A stretch of 64,000 nt of DNA from JABWBD01 sp040768665 (GTDB lineage Bacteria > Planctomycetota > Planctomycetia > Pirellulales > Thermoguttaceae). The notes under the pieces are model-generated. The model was not told the origin of the DNA. It was given only the letters and a program-made list of their open reading frames with translations, and made no database searches. The stretch covers positions 62,001-126,000 of the forward strand of contig JAXGMN010000012.1 in assembly GCA_040768665.1 (NCBI GenBank), in the 5' to 3' direction. Both the position numbers and the translations under genes were made by a program. Shown here piece by piece: positions 53,601 through 61,721 of this stretch (within the stretch, counting starts at the first letter, position 1; the number at the start of each line of letters is the position of its first letter).

Positions 53601-53690
53601 TTGTCTTTGGCGCCAAAGTGTGTCGAACGGCGGAAAATGGTCCACTTTCTGGCCACGGGCGTGAACGGTTACCGGCGGAGACAACCTATT
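53595..53690. repeat. Hairpin repeat, family D, copy 2
   Basis: This contains GGAAAATGGTCCACTTTCTGG and then GGGCGTGAACGGTTACC, the same 17-base tail as the element at 23480-23580. It lies between the DUF1080 remnant and the DUF2887 gene. The palindromic arms here are weaker, so the copy is more diverged. Confidence 0.5.
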
Positions 53691-53699
53691 CCTCGTGGC

Positions 53700-54623
53700 C
53701 TATCCCGTCGGCTGATCCGTCTGCGAAGGCGTGGCAAGCCACTGGGCCAAGTCGTCCAATGACGAGCACTGCGGCAGATAGCGGAGCAGACGCTCGGCTT
53801 CGCCGGCTTCCAACGCGGTAATCTGCTGTTGAATCGCTTCGGAAACGGTTCCGTGCCGAGCGGCGAGGAAGACAAGGATTGCCTCCGCCAGCCCTTCCTT
53901 GCGCCCTATCTCCCGCCCTCGTTGCTCGCCCCGTTGTTCGCCCCGCTGTTCGCCCCGTTGTTCGCCCCGTTGTTCGCCGAGGCGGATCAGGTCTTTCCCG
54001 GATTGGGTTTCCTCCAGACTTGGCAACTCTCCCAGCAACATGATCTCGATCTCCTGTCTTCCCATATGCTTCAGCCGTTGTTCCAGCCAGCTCACGAAGA
54101 CATCCAAGAGCGCCGTCTTGCATGTGGCCGGCAACTCGCTCCGTTTGATAGCCCGGTAATGGTTCGCCGCCTCATGGACCAACGTCTCCTCGTCCTCTGC
54201 CAACAGCGGCTTGAATACCGCGACTAGGGGGTGGCTTGGCTGCTCGCGCTCCAGTGTCTTGAGCACGTCGGGCAGCACGTAGGACCGGACCACTTGGTTC
54301 CACGGCGCGGTTTGCGGGTCTAAGCCATTATACCCGAAGTAGATTACGCCTTGCACAGCCCGCATCTGGTGGGCTTCTTGGAGGGCAATCATCTCCGCGA
54401 CAGTTCGTGTATAGATCGTCGGGTCCTCTTGAAACTGGAACTCGACGACCGTGAGCGGCTGTTGGGGCGCCTCGGGCATGACGACCCCGTCGGCAGTCCG
54501 TTGCAGCGCCTTGATCGTGACTGATTGAAGGGTGGCCTTACCAGGCGACGGAATTCGGGCCAACTCGAAGACCCAATCCGGATTGGCCTCGAAAACCTTG
54601 AAGAGTTGCTTGTCGGTTCTCAT
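53700..54623 (-). CDS. DUF2887 / Rpn-type nuclease-like protein
   Basis: A 307-residue protein starting MRTDKQLFKVFEANPDWVFEL, matching the DUF2887 entry (MxTDKxFYxLFxxxPxxxFEL). LTVVEFQFQEDPTIYTRTVAEM carries the PD-(D/E)xK-like core (E...xFQ). DEETLVHEAANHYRAI and LLDVFVSWLEQRL follow. Such proteins are relatives of the Rpn/PD-(D/E)xK transposase-associated nucleases; activity is not proven. Near residue 218 there are five GEQR repeats encoded by tandem 12-base units in a flexible linker. The unit is a multiple of three, so copy number changes would alter linker length only. No accessory transposase gene is adjacent. Confidence 0.8.
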   Translation of the reverse strand: MRTDKQLFKVFEANPDWVFELARIPSPGKATLQSVTIKALQRTADGVVMPEAPQQPLTVVEFQFQEDPTIYTRTVAEMIALQEAHQMRAVQGVIYFGYNGLDPQTAPWNQVVRSYVLPDVLKTLEREQPSHPLVAVFKPLLAEDEETLVHEAANHYRAIKRSELPATCKTALLDVFVSWLEQRLKHMGRQEIEIMLLGELPSLEETQSGKDLIRLGEQRGEQRGEQRGEQRGEQRGREIGRKEGLAEAILVFLAARHGTVSEAIQQQITALEAGEAERLLRYLPQCSSLDDLAQWLATPSQTDQPTG

Positions 54624-54925
54624 GGTGCGGTCGTCAATGGTTCCATAGCAGATGGAGAACGTATCCAGTATAGCATCCCCGAATTACCTCGACCTCCTCT
54701 TGGCACAACCATGAGCGTTTTCTCGTGTGCGAAGCGGGGCGGTAAACGACGGAAGCAACTTCGCTGAGGGAAAAGGCGGCCATGGATGCAAAACTGCGAC
54801 GCCTGCCGCAGAGCGATTCGCCTCACCCCAGCTTGCTCATCGCGAGGGTCAGGAGGGTCTTCCCCGCATCCTGTGTGCGCGATATCCTGTCACCATGGAA
54901 ACGAGAGAAACGGGAGACCCACACC

Positions 54926-55639
54926 GTGCTTCAAACAACCCTCCGCATCCCCGGCAACTGGTCCAATCCGGGAGAACTCCTGGCGAAGTTGCCGCCCGGC
55001 GTTCGGCTGACGCCCGAAGCCCTGATCCTGGCCGACGGTGAGCAGATCCAGTTCACTCCGATGCCCCCGGACGATCAGTTCCCTCAGATCTTTCGATCCT
55101 CGTGCCGGCAGCCGGCGACAGATGATGAGGTGAAAATTGTCGACCGCTACACGGTGAACGTCGGATTGACGGGGCCCGGCGGTTCCATGCAAGCGGCGTT
55201 GACCATGCTGCAAGCCGGCGCGGCCATCGTCCGCGCCGGCGGGGCCGGCGTGTTCATCGACAACAGCGGCCTGGCCCACGGCGGCCGGCACTGGATCGAG
55301 GTGGCCGAAGACGGCAGCCCCGACGCCGTGAGCTTCGCCTTTGTCGCCATCGTGCGCAGCCGTCAGGAAGTCTGGACCATGGGCATGAACGTCATGGGGC
55401 TGCCGGACCTCGTGACAAAATGCTCGGACTCCGCCGAGGACGCAATCGTCGAAACGGTTCGTTACCTCGCGGGCAGCGAGAAACCGATGGCCGACGGCCA
55501 CATCATCGCCGACGAGAACGGCCCTCGCTTCCACGTCGTGGCAAACGGCGGCGACCGGTTCGATGCCGAAAGCCCGATGCACAATCCCTTCGGGCGTCTG
55601 AAACTGGTAAGCTTTAAGGATATCGCCGAGGCCAATTAG
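54926..55639 (+). CDS. DUF4261 domain protein
   Basis: About 237 residues from a GTG at 54926 with GGGAG 10 bases upstream; a longer frame from 54782 is possible but its extra N-terminus is Arg/Ser/Pro-rich. The domain includes TTLRIPGNWSNPGELLAKLP, VDRYTVNVGLTGPGGSMQAA, MLQAGAAIVRAGGAGVFIDNS and HGGRHWIEVA with the His-containing GLAHGG segment. SFAFVAIVRS and TMGMNVMGLPDLV follow. DUF4261 is uncharacterised and occurs in planctomycetes and proteobacteria. It is soluble with no signal peptide. A family B hairpin follows its stop. Confidence 0.75.
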   Translation: MLQTTLRIPGNWSNPGELLAKLPPGVRLTPEALILADGEQIQFTPMPPDDQFPQIFRSSCRQPATDDEVKIVDRYTVNVGLTGPGGSMQAALTMLQAGAAIVRAGGAGVFIDNSGLAHGGRHWIEVAEDGSPDAVSFAFVAIVRSRQEVWTMGMNVMGLPDLVTKCSDSAEDAIVETVRYLAGSEKPMADGHIIADENGPRFHVVANGGDRFDAESPMHNPFGRLKLVSFKDIAEAN

Positions 55640-55651
55640 ATTAGAGACCCC

Positions 55652-55730
55652 AACAAAACGGGGACAGGCACCTCGCGAGGACGTCTATTCTCCGCGAGCG
55701 TGTAGCTCGGAGCCAGTCCCTCGTTTTGTT
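55652..55730 (+). repeat. Long hairpin with paired A:A mismatches, family B, copy 2
   Basis: Arms AACAAAACGGGGACAGGCAC and GGAGCCAGTCCCTCGTTTTG. It aligns with the element at 43422-43504, with the same two A:A mismatches and a similar loop start (CCTCGC). The 3' arm has one extra T. It lies between the DUF4261 stop and the hydrolase gene. Confidence 0.7.
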
Positions 55731-55833
55731 AGGGCCAATTCGTTTTCACGTCTACGATTCACCGGCGCCAAACCTGCCGCGAAGCGAACGGAAGCTCGAA
55801 TCGATTACACCAGACCAAGGAGCGAAAGCAACC

Positions 55834-58800
55834 ATGTTCCACCGAGTATTCCTGTTTGCATCACTTTGCCTGCCGCATTGCTTCCTGACGGCGGCGTTCG
55901 CCGCGGACGACGCCAATCTGGCACCCAACTCCGGTTTCGAAATGGCCGACGCCGCGGCGCCCGCCTGGTGGGCCCAGCGCACGCCCAGCGACGCCCAGCG
56001 GACCCTTTCCTGGGATGTCAACCAGGCCCATTCCGGCGAACGAAGCCTGCGGATCGACAATGCCGACGACGTCATCAGCCGCTGGCGGACCGGCCATCTC
56101 GGCGATCTCGCTCTGAAAGTCGGCAGCGACGCCCGTACGGGCGTCTGGATCAAAACCAAAGACGTCGCCCGCGGTGCTTATCTCCGTGTTTACTTCATGG
56201 GCGCCGATGGGAGCATCGTTGCCCAGCCGCAGACCGAATCGGTCCGCGGAACGACCGACTGGACCTGTGTGGAATTGCCGCTGACGGTGCCGGAAGGCAC
56301 GGCTTACGTGATGCTTTACCTGGAACTGACTGGCACCGGCACGGCATGGTTCGACAACGCCGCGCTCACCGGCACGCCCGGCGAACCCCAGCCCGGGGTC
56401 GTGCCCTCGCTGAGCTATTCCGCCGGCGATTTCGACCCCGTCGATCAGCCCACCTCGCAAACGCCGGGTCGACAGCTCGAGGCGGTTTTCTGGGGCGAGA
56501 CTGCCAGGTATCGCGTCGCGGTCACGTATTCGGCGCCACGGGCCGGCGACGCCCGGATCGCCCTGTCAGTCAATGGCCGACGGCTCGCCGAGTGGACCGC
56601 CGGCGAGAAAGGCGTCGCGCGCCGAAAAGGTCCTTCCCGGTACGAACGGACGCTCGAGGCGGTGGACCTCCAGCAGCGCAGCCGCCTGGCACTGGCCTTT
56701 TCCGACCGTTCGGGCGAGCCGGGCAACGTCGGCCTCGAGAGCGTTACGTTCACAATTGTCGACCGATTCCAGGGAGAACTTCTTTCGGAAGCGGACCTCC
56801 CCATTCCGCGCACGCTGCGGCTCTGCACCACGGCGGACGAGCGCACCCGCGCTCGATCCGTGCTCGCGCAGTACGTCGACCAGCGGTCGGCGGCACGCGA
56901 GGAAGCCCGGCAACAGAAGTTGGCGGGGCTGAAATCCCCGGCGGACTGGCGGGCTCGCCAGCAACAGGCGCGTGCCCGGTTGCCGGAAATCTTTGGCGAC
57001 TTCGGCCCCCCCTGCCCGCTCAACGCCCGCATCGTCGGCAAGCTGGACCGGCCCGACTACACGATCGAGAAGCTCATTTTCGAGAGCCAGCCCCGCTATT
57101 ACTGCACGGCCAACGTCTACGTCCCCAAGCGGCGAGCGTTTCCGCAGCCCGGGGTCCTCTTCACCTGTGGCCACGCCGCGGATGGCAAGGCCGCCCTGCT
57201 CTATCACGAAGCCTGTCTCGGCCTGGTGCTCAAGGGATACGTGGTGCTCGCTCTGGATCCGATGGGCCAGGGCGAGCGGTCCGAGTATTTTGATCCCCAA
57301 AGCGGCGAGCCGCTCGTTCCGCTGACGGTCAGCCAACACCATTACCTGGCCCGTCCCTCCTGGTTGGTCGGCCGTTCGCTCGCCGGCTACCGCACCTGGG
57401 ACTGCGGCCGCGCGGTCGACTACCTGATCACCCGCCCCGAGGTCGATCCCGAGCGGATCGGCGTCGTAGGCAATTCCGGCGGCGGCATCATGGCGCTGTT
57501 GGCCACCGCCGCCGACCCGCGGATCAAGGTCTGCGCTGCCGCCCATCCCGGCGGACGCTGCGAAGAAACTTACCTTACCGGCCAGGAGATCCCCAAGGCC
57601 GACGTCCTCGGTCTCATCGCCCCGCGGCCGTGCCTGTTCATCGTCGGCAAGGACTCGGGCGAAGAGCCGGGACACCGCCGCAAAATGGACTCGATGCGCC
57701 CGTTCTACCGCGGCCTCGGCGCCGACGACGAGCGGCTCCAGATGGTCCTCGTCGATGGCGTCCACGACATGAAGCAGCCCAAGCGCGAACCGTCGTACGG
57801 CTGGCTCAACCGCTGGTTCGGCAAGGAGGAGGAAGGCGCCAAGGAACCGGCCCTTTCCCCCGAACCGCCCGAAGAACTCCGCTGCACCGCGACCGGGTTC
57901 ACGCTCCGCGACCTCGACAGCGAATCGGGCCAGACGCTCAACGCCGCGGTAGCCGCGGCCTGGCGAAAGCCCCGCCCGTTGCCCGAATCACCCCAAGCCC
58001 TTGAACCGATCCGCAAAGAGATCCGGCTCGCGGTGGCCCGTTGCATCGGTCTGGACCTGCCTCAGGACCGCAACGTTCCGCCGACTTCTTCTCACGGCAT
58101 GTACGAGGCGGAGGGTTTCACTGCCGAGAAGCTGACCCTCGAGTCGGAGCCCGGCGTCCGGCTTCCGCTGCTGCTGATGAAACCCGGCGGCGATGCGGCT
58201 CACGGCCCGGTTGTGCTCCACGTCTCCGACGAAGGCAAACCCACCCGCGCAACGCAGTCCTCGCTTGCGATCGAACTCGTCCGCGCCGGCCACACGGTCG
58301 TATCGCTCGACGTCCGCGGCAGCGGCGAAACGGATCCTCGCAGCCGGGGCGACCTCACCCCTTTGACCCGCTACGACGCCCAGCAGTTCCGCTTCGACTC
58401 GCTCGCCGTCCGCGCCGCACAGTTCGGCACGACCATGCTGGCGATGCAGACGTTCGACGTGATTCGCGGGCTCGACGGGCTTGCCGCTCGCAAAGATCTT
58501 GCCGGCCGGCCGGTCGTCCTGGTCGGCGAAGGGCTCGGCGGCCTTTGGGCGCTTACCGCCGCGGCCTTCGATCCTCGGCCCGCCGCCGTCGTCTGTGTCG
58601 CGACGGTGCCCTCCTATCGTCTCATTGTCGAAGCAAAATACTACGCCTGCCGCGACTACTTCTGGGTTCCCGGCGCTCTGAAATCCTTCGACATTCCCGA
58701 CCTCGCCGCGCTGGTTGCCCCGCGACCGGTCGTGTGGCTTGATCCGGTCGACGCCATGCTCGAGCCGCTGGATCGCAAGCGTTGCCAGGCGTTGTACGAC

Positions 58801-58920
58801 TGGCCGCGCGCGGTGTTCGTCCGCCTCGGAGCGCCGAAGGGGTTAGACATCCAGCAGTCCGATCAACAGACTGCAAAAGAAAGGGCCGGCCGAATCGCAA
58901 GACTCCTCTCGTCTTTCTGA
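55834..58920 (+). CDS. Secreted tandem alpha/beta-hydrolase, second domain lacking the nucleophile
   Basis: A 1028-residue protein. The ATG at 55834 has AAGGAG 11 bases upstream and opens a signal peptide (MFHRVFLFASLCLPHCFLTA). Residues about 25-180 form a beta-sandwich like a carbohydrate-binding module. Next comes an acetylxylan-esterase-like hydrolase with GVVGNSGGGIMALLATAADP (Ser in GxSxGG) and VDGVHDMK (His). A second hydrolase-like domain reads VVLVGEGLGGLWALTAAAFDP; the nucleophile position is Glu instead of Ser. The first domain is therefore likely the active esterase and the second a non-catalytic partner or a binding module. Probably removes acyl groups from polysaccharides; the exact substrate is unknown. 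Confidence 0.8.
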   Translation: MFHRVFLFASLCLPHCFLTAAFAADDANLAPNSGFEMADAAAPAWWAQRTPSDAQRTLSWDVNQAHSGERSLRIDNADDVISRWRTGHLGDLALKVGSDARTGVWIKTKDVARGAYLRVYFMGADGSIVAQPQTESVRGTTDWTCVELPLTVPEGTAYVMLYLELTGTGTAWFDNAALTGTPGEPQPGVVPSLSYSAGDFDPVDQPTSQTPGRQLEAVFWGETARYRVAVTYSAPRAGDARIALSVNGRRLAEWTAGEKGVARRKGPSRYERTLEAVDLQQRSRLALAFSDRSGEPGNVGLESVTFTIVDRFQGELLSEADLPIPRTLRLCTTADERTRARSVLAQYVDQRSAAREEARQQKLAGLKSPADWRARQQQARARLPEIFGDFGPPCPLNARIVGKLDRPDYTIEKLIFESQPRYYCTANVYVPKRRAFPQPGVLFTCGHAADGKAALLYHEACLGLVLKGYVVLALDPMGQGERSEYFDPQSGEPLVPLTVSQHHYLARPSWLVGRSLAGYRTWDCGRAVDYLITRPEVDPERIGVVGNSGGGIMALLATAADPRIKVCAAAHPGGRCEETYLTGQEIPKADVLGLIAPRPCLFIVGKDSGEEPGHRRKMDSMRPFYRGLGADDERLQMVLVDGVHDMKQPKREPSYGWLNRWFGKEEEGAKEPALSPEPPEELRCTATGFTLRDLDSESGQTLNAAVAAAWRKPRPLPESPQALEPIRKEIRLAVARCIGLDLPQDRNVPPTSSHGMYEAEGFTAEKLTLESEPGVRLPLLLMKPGGDAAHGPVVLHVSDEGKPTRATQSSLAIELVRAGHTVVSLDVRGSGETDPRSRGDLTPLTRYDAQQFRFDSLAVRAAQFGTTMLAMQTFDVIRGLDGLAARKDLAGRPVVLVGEGLGGLWALTAAAFDPRPAAVVCVATVPSYRLIVEAKYYACRDYFWVPGALKSFDIPDLAALVAPRPVVWLDPVDAMLEPLDRKRCQALYDWPRAVFVRLGAPKGLDIQQSDQQTAKERAGRIARLLSSF

Positions 58921-58944
58921 GGAGAGCGAACATGCCAATTCCGG

Positions 58945-59592
58945 TCAAAGCTCCCCGAGCGCGCTCTCGAATTCCCGTAGCGCCACGCTGGATCCGGCCT
59001 CCCACGCCCGGCGGACATACTGGGGGATCAACTCCCGGACAGGAATCCCGGGGAACGTCGGGCTATCGGAGGTCTCACGGTAGTGTTGGCCGTCGAACAC
59101 GAAAATCTCGAACGCGTCCTCGCGGTAAATCCACAACTCGGGGACGCGAAGCGGCTCGTAATCTTCGGGAGCACTCGGCGAAGTCGCATCGACCTCCACC
59201 GCCAGGTCCGGCGGAGGGTCGATCTCCAAATCGATTCGCTTCTTGCCCAGAATCGCCTCCCGGTTCTGGATATACACGCACCAGTCCGGTTCCAGACCGC
59301 CCTCACCGAAGCGTTTCAGCGTGATCGGATCGAATCCTTCCCAATCTCGCCCCAGGCGCCGGAGGAGGACCTTCACCAGATCGGAAAGCACATCGGAAGT
59401 CTTGCCGTGCTCCGGCAGGGGCGTCATCATGCGGATCTCCTGCGTTGCAGCGTTGTACCGAACCTTGATCGCCGCGTTGTTTCGGCGAAGCCGGAGGAGT
59501 TGCTCGTAATCGTCCCAGGTCTGGTGCCGCAGAATCACGTCGCTTCCCGGTGACAGATCGATTTCGGCACTGGTGATTGTCAGGTCAACCAT
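58945..59592 (-). CDS. Uma2-family (DUF820) endonuclease-like protein
   Basis: A 215-residue protein. The core LEPDWCVYIQNREAILGKKR and IDPPPDLAVEVDATSPSAP gives the PD-(D/E)xK elements of Uma2 proteins. PELWIYREDAFEIFVFDG and HYRETSDSPTFPGIPVREL follow in the normal order. Uma2 proteins are abundant in cyanobacteria and planctomycetes; biological role unknown, possibly nuclease. The ATG at 59592 has GGAG nearby (AGGAGAC). The gene sits between the hydrolase (convergent) and the GH97 gene. Confidence 0.85.
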   Translation of the reverse strand: MVDLTITSAEIDLSPGSDVILRHQTWDDYEQLLRLRRNNAAIKVRYNAATQEIRMMTPLPEHGKTSDVLSDLVKVLLRRLGRDWEGFDPITLKRFGEGGLEPDWCVYIQNREAILGKKRIDLEIDPPPDLAVEVDATSPSAPEDYEPLRVPELWIYREDAFEIFVFDGQHYRETSDSPTFPGIPVRELIPQYVRRAWEAGSSVALREFESALGEL

Positions 59593-59683
59593 AGTCTCCT
59601 CTCAACACACATCCACGGAACAGGCATTTCCTGCCAGTAATTCCCTTACCTATTCTACCGCCGGCAAGTGTCCTTGCCAACGG

Positions 59684-61609
59684 TCACTGCTCAGGCACAA
59701 TGCGAATGGCCTGGCCCCCTTGTGCGGACATCGCCGCTTCCAGCACGCTCGTTCGATCCACAGGCCGGCGATCGATTCTCACGTGGGTCCGCGTCGCAAC
59801 GGTCGGATCGTCGGTGTAAATGTGAGCTGTATAGCGGCATCCCGCCTCGAGGAAATCCAACGGGATCGACAGGGCCCGCGGTTCTCCCGCATTCATCGAG
59901 CCGATGTACCACTCCCGTCCGCTGCGCCGCGCGATCACCGCATATTGGCCGATATTGCCATGAACCACGCGGGTTTCGTCCCACACGGTCGGAACGTGCG
60001 CGAAGAACTCCAGCTCGGGCTCGTCGCCGATGAAACGCAGGCTTCCGCCGGCGCCGCCCGCCGTCGGCGAAATCGGTGGGCGGTCGTACCAGAAAACAAA
60101 CTGCCAGGGGCTGAAGAGACACACGGCCTTGGCAAGCTGGTACGCATGGGTCGCGTTCTTCTCCACGCGGGGATCGTAATAGCAGATCGTGTTGTCGGCC
60201 GCACCGGCCAACATGCGGGTGAAGAGAATCGTGAGCGTCAGTTCGTTCGTCGGGCTGGTCTCATCCCCGGCGATGCCCTCCTGGGTCATCAAGTTGGGAT
60301 ACGTGCGGCTGTAGCCGGTGGGCCGGTATTCGTCGTGGATGTCGACCATGAGCCGGTTCTCCGCTGCCTTGCGGACCGCCTCGTGCAGCCATGTCGTCCA
60401 CTCCTGGGAGCCGACGTTCACAAAACCATATTTCACACCCTTCACACCCCACTTCCGGTAAAGCGGCAGGATCTCATTCAACTGGCGCTCGAGCGCCCGG
60501 CGGTTCACGTAGAGGATGATGCCGATCCCTCGCGTGTCGGCGTAGCGGATCACCTCGTGCAAGTCGAGCGGCCCCGGCGACCGCTTGGGATCGACGGTCA
60601 CGGTGGTCGCGTCCGATTCGTCGGAGTACTCGTGGCCGTACCAGCCGGCGTCGAACTCGACGAACTGAAGCCCGTGTTCCGCAGCAAAATCGACACAGGC
60701 CCTCCCGCCCGCCGTGGTCAAGGTGACGTCGCGAATCACCTTGCCGGGGGTGATCCAGGAAGTGTCGTCCAACGCACAGGGGTCGTTGAGGTTGAGCACC
60801 AGGTGGTTGTTCTCCAGCAGTTCACCCGGGCTATTTCCGATCAGAATAAAGCGCCAAGGCGTGCGGAGCGGCAGTGCGGATTTGACTTCGCTCGCCAGAT
60901 CGCTCACCAGCGTTGTCGATCCCGGCGGCTGCGGGGCGAGCTTCATGCGCGCGTAATCGACAAGCCGGGCTTCGCCCACCGCAAGATACAGATCGTCGGC
61001 CGCCCGCAGCGTAAGCGGCCGTTCGCAGCCGGGGCGGATCTTGCTCAGACGTACCTGTTCGTACTTGCCCTGGGCGCTGTAGACGGCCCATGTCGCGTGG
61101 TCCGCAGGAAAGCGAAACTCCGTCTTTTCCCGCAGGATGTGCAACTGCTCAAGCGACTCCTGCCGCGGGAATTCATAACCCAGCGCCGCTCCCTCGTTGT
61201 AGGCCCGAAAGACCACGTGCATCGTGCGGTGCGGCGCGGCGGACTCGCGGAGCACGCAGACCATCTCGCGATAGTTGTCGCGCACCATGCTTCGTTCGCC
61301 GCAGACCGTTTGCCAGGTGCCGTCGTGGCGGCGCTGGTTCTTCTCCACCAGGCGGAAGCCGCTTCGCAGCGGCCCCTCGGCCAATTCAAGTCCCAGTCGC
61401 GAGGCCTCAAGGACCCTGCGGCCGCGCCAGGCGACCTGATAGGTGGGGCACCCCGATTGGCCGTCTAACTCGTCCAGCAAGAACGAGAGCTCCAGCTCGC
61501 CGTTCGGGGATCGAAGGACGTGGCCGGATTCGGCAGCGCCGCAAACGCTGACGAGTAATAGGACTGCACAGGCGGGCAGCGTTTTTGTCACAGGCGATCT
61601 CCCTTTCAT
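59684..61609 (-). CDS. Secreted GH97 glycoside hydrolase
   Basis: A 641-residue protein with a signal peptide (TKTLPACAVLLLVSVCGA). The ATG at 61609 and a GTG six codons later (GGGAG upstream) are both plausible starts. GH97 features are the N-terminal beta-sandwich (SPNGELELSFLLDE), YNEGAALGYEFP, DYARMKLAP, DLASEVKSALPLRTPWRFILI, FVEFDAGWYG and the barrel end VDIHDEYRPTGYSRTYPNLM. TQEGIAGDE and LFSPWQFVFWYDRP follow. The segment KYGFVNVGSQEW lacks an Asp where some retaining members have their nucleophile, so an inverting mechanism is possible. The usual activities are alpha-glucosidase or alpha-galactosidase outside the cytoplasm; calcium use is expected for the family. Confidence 0.85.
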   Translation of the reverse strand: MKGRSPVTKTLPACAVLLLVSVCGAAESGHVLRSPNGELELSFLLDELDGQSGCPTYQVAWRGRRVLEASRLGLELAEGPLRSGFRLVEKNQRRHDGTWQTVCGERSMVRDNYREMVCVLRESAAPHRTMHVVFRAYNEGAALGYEFPRQESLEQLHILREKTEFRFPADHATWAVYSAQGKYEQVRLSKIRPGCERPLTLRAADDLYLAVGEARLVDYARMKLAPQPPGSTTLVSDLASEVKSALPLRTPWRFILIGNSPGELLENNHLVLNLNDPCALDDTSWITPGKVIRDVTLTTAGGRACVDFAAEHGLQFVEFDAGWYGHEYSDESDATTVTVDPKRSPGPLDLHEVIRYADTRGIGIILYVNRRALERQLNEILPLYRKWGVKGVKYGFVNVGSQEWTTWLHEAVRKAAENRLMVDIHDEYRPTGYSRTYPNLMTQEGIAGDETSPTNELTLTILFTRMLAGAADNTICYYDPRVEKNATHAYQLAKAVCLFSPWQFVFWYDRPPISPTAGGAGGSLRFIGDEPELEFFAHVPTVWDETRVVHGNIGQYAVIARRSGREWYIGSMNAGEPRALSIPLDFLEAGCRYTAHIYTDDPTVATRTHVRIDRRPVDRTSVLEAAMSAQGGQAIRIVPEQ

Positions 61610-61623
61610 CGGTCCTAGCTCAA

Positions 61624-61720
61624 AGCCTGTCCCAAAACCGTCGGGGACTGGCTTATTTTGCGGAGTCTTCGGAGCAAAATGTGCCTGTCCCCTTCTTCTC
61701 GCGAGGTTTTAGGACAGGCT
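61624..61720 (-). repeat. Nested hairpin element, family A, best-preserved copy
   Basis: Outer arms AGCCTGTCCCAAAACC (61624-61639) and GGTTTTAGGACAGGCT (61705-61720) enclose an inner stem, GGGGACTGGCTTATTTTGC with GCAAAATGTGCCTGTCCCC. The inner stem again keeps T:T at positions 7 and 11. The right end is 1 base from the stop of the Helicase_C_3-type gene, so the element lies directly at the 3' end of that coding region. Confidence 0.7.
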
Positions 61721-61721
61721 C

